Source: Notospermus geniculatus
Lineage: Eukaryota > Nemertea > Pilidiophora > Heteronemertea > Lineidae
DNA length: 64,000 bases
Assembly: GCA_002633025.1 (NCBI GenBank)
Contig: NMRB01001902.1
Coordinates: 1 to 64,000, forward strand
Direction: 5' to 3'
A program made the translations under genes and the position numbers. Below, piece after piece: positions 21,272 through 40,800 of the stretch (position 1 is its first letter; each line of letters starts with the position of its first letter). The notes beneath the pieces were generated by a model that saw nothing but the letters and a program-made list of their open reading frames with translations, was not told the DNA's origin and did not search any database.

Positions 21272-21628
21272 ATAGAGGTTCTTCACTGATGTCACACGGC
21301 CGCCATACTGGCCGTCAAAATGAAGCCATGGAGGCTGCCATCTTGTTCTCGGTTCGAACATTCAGCGGCCTGTACAGACCACTGGGAGCATAAAACTCAA
21401 CAAATCACTTTACCTCTCACAGTTTCTGAGCATAAGTAGTTGGTCTGGTGTGAAAACAAAGCAAATCGTCCATACGGCTTGCTGTAGAACAGTGTAGAAG
21501 AGGTCCGATGAATGCCGACAACGTACAAACAACGTCAAAAACACTGTGTTGATGCTGTGACATTGCGTCATTTGACGGCCAATATGGCGGATATTTGGAG
21601 CTGTGACGTCACGTGAAGAACCTCTATA
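21272..21628. mobile_element. TIR element (ATAGAGGTTCTTCAC ends)
   Basis: Left AATAGAGGTTCTTCACTGAT and GGCCGCCATACTGGCC pair with right GGCCAATATGGCGG and GTGAAGAACCTCTATAG. It lies just after the GST stop codon. Confidence 0.8.
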
Positions 21629-22031
21629 GGATGTGCGACTGCAAGGAGGGGAATGCGTCTTTTTCCAACTTAATATGATGTAGCCTACAACAGTCCTCAC
21701 CGCCTTGTTCCACCGCGTCAACTATTGTAGGCCTACCCTGTTAAAATGTTATACTGGGTAATGTTAATTGTGCAACACCGCTTGGTAAAATCTTTACTGT
21801 AATCATTGTTTTTCAAAAGTGATTTCTCACCTGCCCCTGGTGGCAGATGTTGGAACTAAACCAAATAGTGTCAGTTACGTTTGTTTCAAGAAAGTGTTCA
21901 AGTTCCAAAACAATAAGGCCTAAAAGCAAGACATAAGGAGTGGTTCAGTCATCATTTTAGTCATTGTAAAAATGCTTCAGTCATCATTCATCATGGGCAA
22001 ATACATGTACTGTACACCCTTATACCCGCTG

Positions 22032-22037
22032 AATAAA
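22032..22037 (+). promoter_or_regulatory. Candidate polyadenylation signal for the GST gene
   Basis: This is the first AATAAA I see after the GST stop codon, about 790 bases downstream. The function is only inferred. Confidence 0.25.
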
Positions 22038-22105
22038 AGAATTCTCCACTGTTTTGAGTTATTACTTGGCAATAACGTCTCGCAAAATATTGTTTTCATG
22101 ACTTG

Positions 22106-22470
22106 TGCTGCGTTCACACCTATTGCGAATCGAAATCGGTTTCCGTAAATCGAAATACGGAAATCGATTTGGTTACGCCGGGTCGGGTCAAACTACAACT
22201 AAACCGATTTTGATTCGAAACAAAACGCGTCACACTCAACCCGAAATAAACTACGTCATGACGTTAGGCCTACATTGAACATGTTGAATATATACTGTGC
22301 AGTACATAACTATTTCGATTTGGCTAATGCGAATCGAAACCGATTCAAATACCGGTTTGGTTAAATCGGTATAAAAGTGATCTATTTCGAATTGAGTGTG
22401 ACGCGTTATATCGGAATAGGCCTTTATTGCGAATTCGATTCGATATAAAGCCCTAGTGTGAACACGGCAT
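22106..22470. mobile_element. TIR element (TGCTGCGTTCACACC ends)
   Basis: Left TGCTGCGTTCACACCTATTG with CGAATCGAAATCGG is mirrored, with divergence, on the right (CCCTAGTGTGAACACGGCA). The interior is built of GAATCGAAACCGATT-like palindromes. Confidence 0.75.
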
Positions 22471-23326
22471 TGGGGTTATTCGCGTGTGCTCATGCGGAAC
22501 GATCATAAAAATGGACTTTCCGGATAAGGGTTATTCGCGTGTGCTCAAGCGGAATGGGTTATTCGCGTGCGCTCATGCGGAACGATCATAAAAATGGACT
22601 TTCCGGATAGGGGTTATTCGCGTGTGCTCAAGCTGAATGGTAATAACATCTCCCAAAATATTCATGACTTGGGGTTGTTCGCGTGCGCTCATGCGGAACG
22701 ATCATAAAAATGCATATTTTGGTGCGACGCTATTACTGTTCCGCTTGAGCGCACGCGTTTAACCCCTGTTCTTGAGTTGCTGAATAAAGTTTGCTGCCAA
22801 GTAATAACTGAATATCTCCCAAAATATTCATGACTTGGGGTTGTTCGTGTGCGCTCATGCGGAACGATCATAAAAATGCATATTTTTGGCACGACGCTAT
22901 TACTGTTCCGCTTGAGCGCACGCGTTTAACCCCTGTTCTTGAGTTGCTGAATAAAGTTTGCTGCCAAGCAATAACTGAATATCTCCCAAAATATTCATGA
23001 CTTGGGGTTGTTCGCGTGCGCACATGCGGAACGATCATAAAAATGCATATTTTGGTGCGACGCTATTACTGTTCCGCTTGAGCGCATGCGTTTAACCCCT
23101 GTTCTTGAGTTGCTGAATAAAGTTTGCTGCCAAGTAATAACTGAATATCTCCCAAAATATTCATGACTTGGGGTTGTTCGCGTGCGCTCATGCGGAACGA
23201 TCATAAAAATGCATACTTTTGGCGCGACGCTATTACTGTTCCGCTTGAGCGCACGCGTTTAACCCCTGTTCTTGAGTTGCTGAATAATACTCACCTAGTT
23301 TGCTGCCAAGTAATAACTGAATACAG
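22471..23326. repeat. 166-bp satellite: four full units plus short variants
   Basis: Units start at about 22666, 22832, 22999 and 23165 (spacing 166, 167, 166) with GACTTGGGGTTGTTCGCG. Each unit contains an inverted pair (GTGCGCTCATGCGGAACG and GTTCCGCTTGAGCGCACGCG) and an AT-rich ATCTCCCAAAATATTCATGA spacer. Upstream, 22471-22640 holds shorter units with GGACTTTCCGGATA. Confidence 0.95.
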
Positions 23327-25886
23327 TGGATAATTCTTTTATTCAGCAGGTTTTAGGGTATACATATATCAAACAAGTTAAGGATACCTGTACACAAAGA
23401 CCAAGGAAACATGAACAGGAACATTAAATGAGTATCATCTGAACAAAACAACCTAACTGTACTTTGTCGAAGGTCGATTTTACATTCGGTGTAACCTGAC
23501 TGACCGGGTAACGTAAACCGAGTGACCAGTTGAAAATCCTGATTTTCTGAAGTCTGACTGGCACTGTAAAGCAATCGAGTGCTAGTCTGGCTTGTCTTGT
23601 ATTATCGTGTGATAACATTGAGTGTGTAGTCCTATACACAAGAACAGTAAGCCTATGGTACAAAGGATGACCTAACATCAATCAATACATGGTGAATGAT
23701 AGTTTTGCTGATTGGGAAACCATTTGCACCACTTACATGTATCATACTTATTCTGAGCCTAAGACATCATCAAAATGGTCGGTTGTGTCTAATATCAGTG
23801 GCTTTGTATTGTATTCATGAATAAAATCCATCAAACACCGTATTATGTGTTGGTGTCAATTAAATAAAACTGAATCCCAAGACATACAACAGTCACCCTT
23901 GCCTAACTTAAACCTGCCTTGCATTTACACAAGGGTAATGCAGCGAATAGCCACCGTAATGATATCATGACGTTCTGACGCAGGTGGACATTCTGGATCC
24001 TGGGGTTGGCAAACCGACACTCCTCAGTGTTAGCATTTTGTCAACCAGCATACAAATGCGTCAAAAACGTCGTAGTTGCTATGCAACATTGTGTAGTTGT
24101 AATGTGGGAAAACAATCTATACAGGTAATAAATTTCAGTTTGTGACCTGGACTCATAGTTGCAAAACATGCCACCTTGAGAGACTGACTGACAAACGCCA
24201 CACAATACCTAATGTCTGCATAATGACCAATATGCTACGCCTCCTATTGGACATGTTGGAGGCGGGCAATATGCTACACCTCCTAGTTGAGGCGGGCATA
24301 TAAGAATTTGAAAATCAGAGAGGAAGAGCTTGGGAAGGGAGGGGAATTTTTTCCCTTTCTCTGCCCTCTAACAAGTATACTAACTTTGATTATGAGCACA
24401 AGAAATATGCAATAGAAATAATCATGCCAAAAATTCGACCTCGGAGCAACTAATGGCTCTTGATACGACCAAATTTCGTGGACGTCAAACATGAGGAAGT
24501 ATTTCTTCTGCAGTTCGTCTAAGGCACTGGACATTGTCATGGGGCTATCCCATTAAACTTATCCGTGAGTCCGCCCTAAACCCAATAGGCGTGAACAGTG
24601 TTTGGAGCCAACATCTCGACGCTACCAACGCCATGCACTTTGTGCACTCCGCGGCTATAAGCAACTTGTGCTAGGACCTGCTTGGTAGAAGCATTGGGAG
24701 TATCAACAGATACACATGGATCTGTATTGTTTTTAACACAGTTCCATGTCCCAGGTCCCTATCCAATTCCACCCCTCACCTGGTTTCCTCATTGGGGTCA
24801 TGATTGATATACATGTGTAGCAACACATGTATATCAGGAGGGAGCTTTGAATGATGACTGAATGAGTTACTTCACCTACTCAAACCTCGCTGAAACTTCC
24901 AATGATGAAAGACCTTTCTATTATATTTTCACTGCACCCCCAAAAGGAGTTACATTAATATTGAAATATAATCGAAAGACCTGAACTCATCATTGCAAGC
25001 TTCCTCCTATATCAAGCCGATTTCACCAGGCTGCCTACCGTCTTAGGTATCCACTCTACGGCCCGAAGGAAGTTTCTGACAATGCCCAAGCCTCTCCACA
25101 GACTAACTGACGCACCTGTAGCCAGGGAGAAGAAACGCCCCACCTTTGAACATTTTTAGCTTTCTCTCTGGATTAATGCTCAATCTCACTTTGCACTTGG
25201 CTGAGTTGAGCTCTGTCGTTTATCCAATGTTGGATTGCTTTTACAATTGGCTTCCCCTCTGTTTTCAGAACACCACCAATATCGGAGGGGCTTGAGGCAT
25301 GCATTGCAGGCATGGTGGGTGTGTTTCAGAGGTCCAAGGAGCACATACCCCAATATATTTGGATAGGACAAACATTGTAGATTGGATACACTAGAACCAA
25401 GGCTCATGACATTCTTTTTTCAATCCTTAACACAAGTGTAGTACCGATATTGAATTTCTGTTGAGACATGGAGGTCTACACTCAAAATGTGCCCTCTTTC
25501 AAACTTCTGCTTTGGAGTGAGTGCCCTTTTCAAGGGTACCCTCTTTCAGAAAAGTGCCCTGCCCGTCTTAAATTCTAGCTAGGGGACTGCTGGAGGAATG
25601 CGTCTGAAGGCGAGACATCGTCAAGAACAGATTCAGTCATCCTCTTGAGTTATTCCACGTTTCTGACTTCCCATCACAGGACAAACATCCTCTCCCTCCT
25701 TGTCAGAATCAAACCAGTAGAAATACGGTAATCGTAAAATAAATGCTCCCTCGTCACATGATGAAGAACTCGAGCGTGGAGTAATCTGCGGCCGTATGCC
25801 AATGCTTCCGTATGATCGTGAGCTAATCCTGCCTCGAGTATTATAGCGTACAATATTTTCCGCGGCATCAGTTCTTATGTGGACTG
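23327..25886. other. Intergenic or LARS2 3' UTR DNA
   Basis: No exon was recognised on either strand. A GGAGGCGGGCAATATGCTAC duplication sits at about 24228-24298. Loosely paired arms (TGATATACATGTG..AGGAGGGAGCTT and AAGCTTCCTCCTATATCA) span 24805-25015. Confidence 0.45.
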
Positions 25887-33847
<7,961 letters not shown>

Positions 33848-33960
33848 CTAGGATACAACAATAAATTCTGTCAACAACATCCTGCAAATTTAACCTTTAA
33901 ACAACTAGACACATTTTGTAGAGAATCTTTTTGTGATATCGAATTCATGTCACTGCAAAA

Positions 33961-34316
33961 TGGTAAGTGGCAGTCAATTTCACAAGACATAGCTGGTTTA
34001 GATCCGATGACGATTACGACAAAGACATGAAAGTCGGAAATCTCTTTAACAGCCTTTAATACACACGTTTTCGGTATTACAATGAGGCGAGGTAAGGCGA
34101 GGTTCTAAGAGTACATTTCCTGGCATGACTGAAGACATGCGGTTCAAACATGAAAAGTGATGACGCAGCTGAGTGCGTGACGTAACGCAGTCTCCGTAAG
34201 AAAGGAGACGGGATGACGACGTAAAACACGTTGTAGTGCTGAGACGATGATGACGTCAGACAATGATGATGACGTAATCAATGCGTTGCTAAGTAATCTT
34301 GGTAATATTCACAACA
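33961..34316 (-). repeat. 3' LTR of the BEL element
   Basis: On the minus strand it runs from TGTTGTGAATATTACCAAGA to CTGCCACTTACCA. The first 56 bp match 38875-38930 with one visible difference. The outer boundary is inferred from the TG..CA rule and the AAAA flank. Confidence 0.75.
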
Positions 34317-34609
34317 AACCCTCCCGGGCCAGATTTCCTATGCTTACTGGAATACAAATATTAACATATCATATCACATCGTAACATATCATATCGTATC
34401 TTACAAATACCTGTTATTTATTTACATACATTGTATCAAGTTACTATCTTGTTCCACACACATTTCAAAAGATAGAGTTCCTTCAATTCAAGAAAATTAC
34501 CACAAATTTTGGTTTTCACGGGATAAATGTACACCTTGACACATGAAACACTCAATCAATAATCGAGATTCAACTAGTTTTACCCATGCTACAAATGACG
34601 CGCAAGGTT

Positions 34610-37402
34610 TCAGTTTTCTGGGTTGGCCTCTATCAGCAAACAACATTTCTGTGCCGCGCGCTTATATTCACCAGACCTAGTCTTCACAATCACATTCCTG
34701 ACAATGCCATCGTCGCCTGGAAAGATCTCCATCACACGCCCAAGTTGCCATTTTCCTCTGGGAGTGTTTACGTCTGACAGTAAGACAACATCGTCAATCT
34801 GTAGTTGGCGTCCAATGTCAGTCCATTTTGCTCGTCTGGTCAGGGTTGGGACATATTCTCTGGCAAAACGCTTCCATATCTGATTAACAAGGGCTTGTAC
34901 GAACAGGAAACGTTTGTGTAAATTCTTGATCTCCTGAAATGGTCCAAACAGATCAACTCCTGTGGTTGAAAATGGTGGTGAAAACAGCTTCAATCGCTCC
35001 AGTGGCAGATCAGCCATCAGTGTGCTGTGTAGTGGTTGTCTACACTTGCGGCAGATGATGCAACATTTGACTGTTTTCCTGGCTAGACCGCGTCCTCGAA
35101 GTATCCAATATTCTAATCTGCTCTGGCAAAGGGTTCTCTCTGATCCTGGATGTCCCATCTTGCAGTGGATATCCTGCATTATCAACTGGGAAATGTGACT
35201 GGATGCTGGGAGTAGGATTGGATGTTTCTTGTCATAAGTCAGTGAGGACTTCCTCAGTCTTCCTCCAACCCGAAGGATTTCATCTTGGATGAATGGATTC
35301 AAATCCTTGCATCTCACTTTCCAATCAGTCAACTCTCTCTGCGCTTGACGAACCCAATAGCTCGTGGCTTCTTCTACTTCTTCTACTTGAAGACTTTCAT
35401 CGGAAATCATCATGTCTGTCTTCTTCTTGATTTTGCACTTCAGGTTATGCACAAATCGAAGGCAATATGCCGTCACTCTCAGTAGCCGTTGCCAGTTTGA
35501 GAAGTTCCGAGGGTTAATCAGTGGTTCAGTCTTCACTGTCACGCAGATGGGTTTTTCTTTCTTTCTCTCAACATCAGTTTCAGGTTTTTGGATTTCTTGA
35601 TCCGCTGGCCACTCTTCACATGGTTTTTCCAGGAACTCTGGTCCATTCGTCCACCTTCCTCCAATTTCGTCAACTTTCAGCCCTCGACTAAGATCATCCG
35701 CTGGATTTTTGTCTGTGGGTACATATCTCCAATTTGTGACATTCCAAGTCGATTGGATTTCACTAATCCTTACCCCGACGAATGGCTTCAAAGTAATAGA
35801 ATCGGACTGTAGCCAGTGCAGAACTATCTTTGAATCTGTCCACAGTGTAACTGTGCTTGGCTTGTCTTTCAGCTCTGTCTCTATTGTCTTCGCTAATCTG
35901 GATGCTATCAGTGCTGCCATCAGTTCAAGTCTCGGGATTGTAGTCTGCTGAAGTGGAGCAACTCTTCCTTTGGCAGTCAATATTCGAACTGTCGGTGGAC
36001 CGTTTTCTCTGTTCCATCGCACATACGCAATTGCTCCGTAGGCCTTGGCACTGGCGTCAGCGAAAACATGCAGCTCTGCCTCTCCGACTGCATCCGTTGG
36101 TTTCACACTTCTTGGAAACTGTACGGTTTCTAGCTTCTTCAGTTCAATGAACAATTGCTGCCAGTTCTTTGCATGATCAGTTGGTAGTGGATCATCCCAT
36201 CCAAGATTCTGTATTCTCCAGATATCCTGCATTGCAATTCTCGCCCTAATTGTGACTGCTAGAGCTAATCCTAGAGGGTCGTATAGCATGGACAGTTGAG
36301 AAAGAACAACTCGTTTTGTTAGTTCCTTGATTTCCATATCCTTCACCTGAAAATGAATGGTATCTGTGCTTGGTCTCCAACAGACTCCAAGTGTCTTTAC
36401 ATTATCGTGGCTGTCCAGACTCACATGCTGCGTTCCATCTGATTTGTCAGTTCCTTGGTTTTCGTGAATTGGAGGTCCATCTACCATTGGCTTGACGTAA
36501 TCCTTCACTTCGTCTGAGGAACAAAACCATTCTTTGATTTCGAATCCTCCGCTCTTCAAGATTTCATCCAAACCCGTAATTTTCCCTCCTGCATCTCTGG
36601 TTGATGGACATGAGTGGATCAAATCATCCATGTATCTATCGCGTTCAAGAATTTCTGCTGCACCAGGCAAAGTAGGCTTGAATTCCTTCGCCAGTTTCAA
36701 CATCACGAAACTTGCCATATCTGGGGACGGCTTGTCTCCAAATGTCACTCTGGTCAGGCGATAGACTGTGGGCTGTTTGTCGGTATCCAAATCTCTCCAC
36801 AAAAATCGGTGAACTTGGCTGTCTTGTTCATTCAGGAGGACTTGCAGGAACATTTTTCTTATGTCTCCTACAATAGCTACACGTTCTTCTCTGAATCGAA
36901 CCAATACTCCATAAAGATCTCCAATGAGACATGGGCCTTTGTGAAGAAGAGAGTTTAGTGATACTCCGTCGTAGGTGCATGCTGGATCAAATACTACTCG
37001 AAGTGGGGTGCTGATTTTGTCTGGCCGATACACTCCATGATGTGGAAGATAGAATTTTGGCATTTTCTCGTCTTCTAGTTCCTCTTTGGTTAGTGGCACG
37101 GCCCATCCATTTTCAAGGTATTGGTTCACTGTCTTTTTGTACAGCTCAGCTTTGACTGGATCCTTCGCAAGACTGCGTTCTAATGACTTGAGTCTCTTTT
37201 CAGCAAGGGGGTAGTTGTTTGGTAATGTCAATGGATCCTTTTTCCATGGTAGGCCAATGACATATCTGTCGCCTTTCTTTTCGCAGGTCGTCTCTAGCAT
37301 CTTCAAGGCTTCTTTGTCTTCCCTCGAAATGGCTTTTCGCAGGTCGTCTCTAGCATCTTCAAGGCTTCTTTGTCTTCCCTCGAAATGGCTTGAATTGGAC
37401 AA
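34610..37402 (-). pseudogene. BEL/Pao pol (RT, RNase H, damaged integrase)
   Basis: This is an open frame of 930 codons. RT spans about residues 110-270, with the first catalytic Asp near 180 and YMDD at 257-260. RNase H spans about 440-575 (FADAS at 447, WTDSK at 521). The integrase zinc-binding segment (HCKMGHPG at 746, CCIICRKC at 780) follows. The core begins GVDLFGPF at 815, but the next residues already belong to the far C-terminal part of the family, so the second catalytic Asp and the Glu are absent. The C-terminal GKWQLGRVMEIFPGDDG segment (about 883) is intact. The first 22 or so codons arise from a 56-bp duplication and are not the original start. In life the product would copy RNA into DNA and integrate it; this copy cannot encode an active integrase. 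Confidence 0.93.
37281..37392. repeat. 56-bp tandem duplication inside gag-pol
   Basis: TCGCAGGTCGTCTCTAGCAT and the rest of a 56-bp unit occur twice in a row (37281-37336 and 37337-37392). Since 56 is not a multiple of three, it shifts the frame between protease and RT. Confidence 0.95.
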
Positions 37403-38895
37403 GAACAGGTGGGAGCTCGGACTCCGAGTGTTTCCAATTCGTAAAATCTATCCATATCGACCTTCTGAACAAAGTTGACAGATATCTTCGGAACGCTGGT
37501 GTTGTCACAACCAATCACGAACCAACCTAATTTAGTGCGTTTTCCAACTGGTTCGAAGTTCAGGCCTTGACGGATTTCTTCTTCTGTGTGGAGGTGACTA
37601 TACTGAACTCCGAGTATCAAATCAATAGGTCCTGCCTTGTGTGAGAACTCAATGTCGCTCAGATGCCGGAAGGTAGCTAACCACGGTCTGTCAAGGGGTG
37701 GTACGCTAAGGATTGTTTTCTCAATTTCGTGTGCTTCAATCTCGAATTCCTCCCCACCAGATAAGGAAGATATCCAGAACTTCATTCTCCTGCTGTCGGC
37801 TTGATTTAAGCTTTCGCCTCCTACAACCGAAAGTTCCAATGGCTCTCTTTTCCCTTGTAGTCCCAGTGATCTGGCAAAATCTTTCCTTATAATGGTTGTT
37901 GCTGCGCCGCTGTCGATCAGTACGTTGCCCTCCCGGATTCGACCGTTCTCAGCTCTAAAACTTACCCTAACAACTGGCAAGATTCCTCCTTTATCCAATG
38001 TTGAAGTCGTGCTGCTAGCGCTTGGTGGATCTGTGTGCAACAAAGGATGATGATGCTGTTTGGTACATCCGTTCACATCGCATTTCTTCTTTGATCGACA
38101 ATCCTTGGTCATGTGACCTTTAGCTAAGCATGAAAAACAGAGACGATTCTCTTTGACCATTCTGTAACGCTCTGATACAGTAGAATCTCTGAGAGTGGGA
38201 CATTCAGCAACCTTGTGTGACTCTTTGCAAATGAAACATCTGAGTTTTGGGACAGTTTGGTTTTGCATCGAGTGTACTCCCTTCTGTACGTTACCATTGT
38301 TCCTGTCTTTCTGTCCTGATCTAGTCTCATGTCCGTCGTAGGAACCCGTCTTTATGTCACCAAAGTCTGGGTCAAAGTCGGTCTTCACCCGTTTTCGGAG
38401 GAAACTACTGATGTGGTTCAATGTCGGAGTTTCGCCCTTTTCACGTATTTCTGTCACAGTAGTTTTCCACCTGTTTATGAGGAGATCTGGCAGGCGCGTG
38501 ATGATGCGACGTAGGCTGTCTGTGGAATTGATATCTGACTGGAAGGAAATGCGCTGAAAGGTAGCAAGACAGTTAATAACATCAAGCGAAAATTCGCGTA
38601 AACCTTGCCTATCATTGGAAGCTATTTTCGAACCCTTGGTGAGCTTGTTGATGAAAGCTCTGCAAATTACGCTGCGCTGACCGAACTGCTCCTTTACCAT
38701 TTTCAGTGCTGTGGCATACATTAACCCGCTCGAACCAAGACCTGTGATTGACCTCAGTGCATCACCTGTGAGATGCATTTTGAGTTGTACCATGCGTTGA
38801 TCATCTGTGAGATGACGCTTACTATGAATTTGGATCTTGAATGACTCAATGAAATCTACATAATTCAATGGGTTCAATGATGATGACGTAATCAA
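37303..38895 (-). pseudogene. BEL/Pao gag-protease, truncated at both ends
   Basis: This open frame of 530 codons starts inside gag with no ATG at the expected place; the first reading is TTG within the LTR remnant. Residues 8-170 match the DUF1759 gag domain (NPLNYVDFIESFK). Two zinc knuckle-like Cys/His clusters lie at about 220-232 and 253-267. A retropepsin-type aspartic protease has DSGAATT at 328. The frame ends prematurely after the second copy of a 56-bp duplication, before reaching RT. Gag would package element RNA, and the protease would mature the polyprotein. Confidence 0.9.
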
Positions 38896-38930
38896 TGCGT
38901 TGCTAAGTAATATTGGTAATATTCACAACA
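38875..38930 (-). repeat. 5' LTR remnant, 56 bp
   Basis: This begins TGTTGTGAATATTACCAATA on the minus strand, like the 3' LTR, but at CATCATTG it passes directly into gag sequence. The rest of the LTR, the primer-binding site and the gag start are missing. Confidence 0.85.
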
Positions 38931-38934
38931 AAAA

Positions 38935-39440
38935 GGGTGGATTTGTGATGGACAAATCTCGCCGCGGCCTGGCCCCGCAGTGACGCTGGGCCGACCGCGT
39001 GGTGCGTCGTGCACGGGTTGAATTCCCGTGCTCGGCCAGTAGGCCCAGGAATAAATTTCCGTAAGAACTGTACTTTGTACAAGGCTTCAGCCATTGTTGT
39101 GTTATTTGGGCGAGGCTCGTTTTCTGTTTTGCCAATAAATTTATCAAAATTCACTCTCCATCCTTCAGCTTCCTCTGTGGATGTGCTGTGCATGCGTGAC
39201 GCAACGAGCGTACATCGACCACGCCCCATTGTAGCGTCATCCAGCTTTGTCCCGGGTTACACAAGGAACTCCAAATGCAGCTCCTTGGCCCGATGAGTAC
39301 CCAATTAGTACCCAATTAGTACCTTTCTACTCATCTCACGGACAAAATGACTGATGAGTAGCCCAAAGTACTCAACATGAGCCGAAATTTTTTTTCAGTG
39401 TATATAGGTTGGGAAAAAAAAGTTGGTCGTAATGGATATA
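38935..39440. other. Intergenic DNA with an unassigned open frame (38903-39229, minus)
   Basis: The frame begins MGRGRCTLVASRMHS and includes NNTTMAEALYKVQFLRKFIP. I do not recognise the product and see no clear splice signal. A T-arm-like hairpin (GCACGGG TTGAATT CCCGTGC, about 39011-39031) is present without the rest of a tRNA. Confidence 0.35.
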
Positions 39441-39450
39441 TAAGTTGGGG

Positions 39451-40085
39451 TAGTCTCGCGTCACCAGCCTCTCTCTCTTACAGGAGAGAGTCTGGTAGCA
39501 AAGGCCAAAACTTTCGTTACCGCCAGGTGGCGAGTGTCCAGCTCAGAGCATCCGAATCTGATTGGCCAACGGCTGATTAAACATGGCTGCGCCCATGAAA
39601 CGCATGATGAACGAATGAGTCTGAGGGAAAATTTACCTTTTTAGCACGGAAGGAACGACTATCCATGGTCATCGATTGCTGGAATAAGCCGATTGTACAA
39701 TAGGACTTACATTTTGTGCCATGGATTAGGTCACTTCCGACCAGGGAGTCTAAGTTCAGCCAGACGGTAAATCGATCCTGATACAATACAATTCCACTTT
39801 ATTTCGTCAGCGATCCACCTCAAACGGCCAGGCTCGATCGCCTTCTATATATCACTCGGTGGAAACCACGATAAAACGTGTTAAAAAGGCAACATTTCCC
39901 TCGGACTATTTCGTTCCTTGTTCGTTCATCATGCGTTTCATGGGCGCAGCCATGTTTAATCAGCCGTTGGCCAATCAGATTCGGATGCTCTGAGCTGGAC
40001 ACTCGCCACCTGGCGGTAACGAAAGTTTTGGCCTTTGCTACCAGACTCTCTCCTGTAAGAGAGAGAGGCTGGTGACGCGAGACTA
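39451..40085. mobile_element. 635-bp foldback element with 9-bp target duplication
   Basis: The 165-bp terminal arms (39451-39615 and 39921-40085) are, by reading, perfect inverted copies, starting TAGTCTCGCGTCACCAGC. AAGTTGGGG lies directly outside both ends (39442-39450 and 40086-40094). A 9-bp duplication is typical of Mutator-like elements. The 305-bp centre has no transposase. Confidence 0.92.
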
Positions 40086-40179
40086 AAGTTGGGGAAAAAA
40101 TTCGCATCTGGCCCCGTGGCGCGTTAGCGCTGATTTCGCGCATGCGCACTTAAAACTTATATGGCCACTGTGAACTTGA

Positions 40180-40800
40180 ATCAGCCGTAGAGACAGTGGG
40201 GAGCTCGGTCAGCTTTGCGAGGAATTGTGACTTTATTGCTGCTGCTTTTGTCAAAATATTGGTGGTAATAGTGCGAGTCATGTCTAAGGTATGATCCGAA
40301 CCATTCAGATCATGCATAGGAGCTTTGCAGTGGTTTCGAGGAGGGTTTTTAGGGCTGATTTTGAGGAGAATTTTTAATCCGTAACCTTTGACCTTTTGTT
40401 TCTGATTGGTGGAATAGCCAATGAACTTTTCTACCAGCTGTCTACGGTGGCTGGTGAAATTATGTTTTTTTTTCTACTCGAACGCAACACTGTTTAACCG
40501 AAATGTTACAAATGGCCATTTTTGTGGTAAAATACTAGTAATCTCTTTATGTACTTTGTGGCTCCTAAATGGGAAAATTCATCCAGTATATCTACGATAA
40601 GATGCTATAAAAAGTGAAAGACGATAGCGTTCGACTTCTAAAATGCCTTGCACGGGCCTTCGTAGTGTTTTTATGTATGACTAAAGTAGTTCTCAATGCA
40701 AATTTTCCGGCGCCGTAATACATGATGTCATTTTTTTGGTAATCGTTCTTTTCTGTTTCAGAGTACTGTTTTACCAATAAAAACCAACTGTTTCTGTTAT
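40180..40800 (+). other. Possible short two-exon transcript
   Basis: ATGTCTAAG is followed directly by GTATGA (about 40279-40293). TTCTGTTTCAG occurs at about 40751-40761, and AATAAA lies 15 bases into the possible second exon. Spliced, only 26 codons would be read before a stop. This is not a recognised gene, and chance is likely. Confidence 0.2.

Larger units (their letters stand above)
33961..38930 (-). mobile_element. Degenerate BEL/Pao LTR retrotransposon
   Basis: On the minus strand the order is 5' LTR remnant (38875-38930), gag-protease, reverse transcriptase, RNase H, integrase, purine tract (GGGAGGGTT at about 34317-34325) and 3' LTR (33961-34316). AAAA flanks both outer ends (33957-33960 and 38931-38934), which fits a 4-bp target duplication but is low-complexity. 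The order protease-RT-RNase H-integrase and the DUF1759-like gag are those of BEL/Pao. Three lesions make it non-autonomous: 5' deletion, frame-breaking duplication and integrase core deletion. Confidence 0.92.

Noticed and set aside
22471-23326. Regular repeats that could suggest a CRISPR array
   Set aside because: Units are 166 bp with no unique spacers, and the genome is animal. It is satellite DNA.
36614-38557. Several plus-strand open frames within the BEL element
   Set aside because: They are antisense shadows of the RT, RNase H and gag frames, with no domain of their own.
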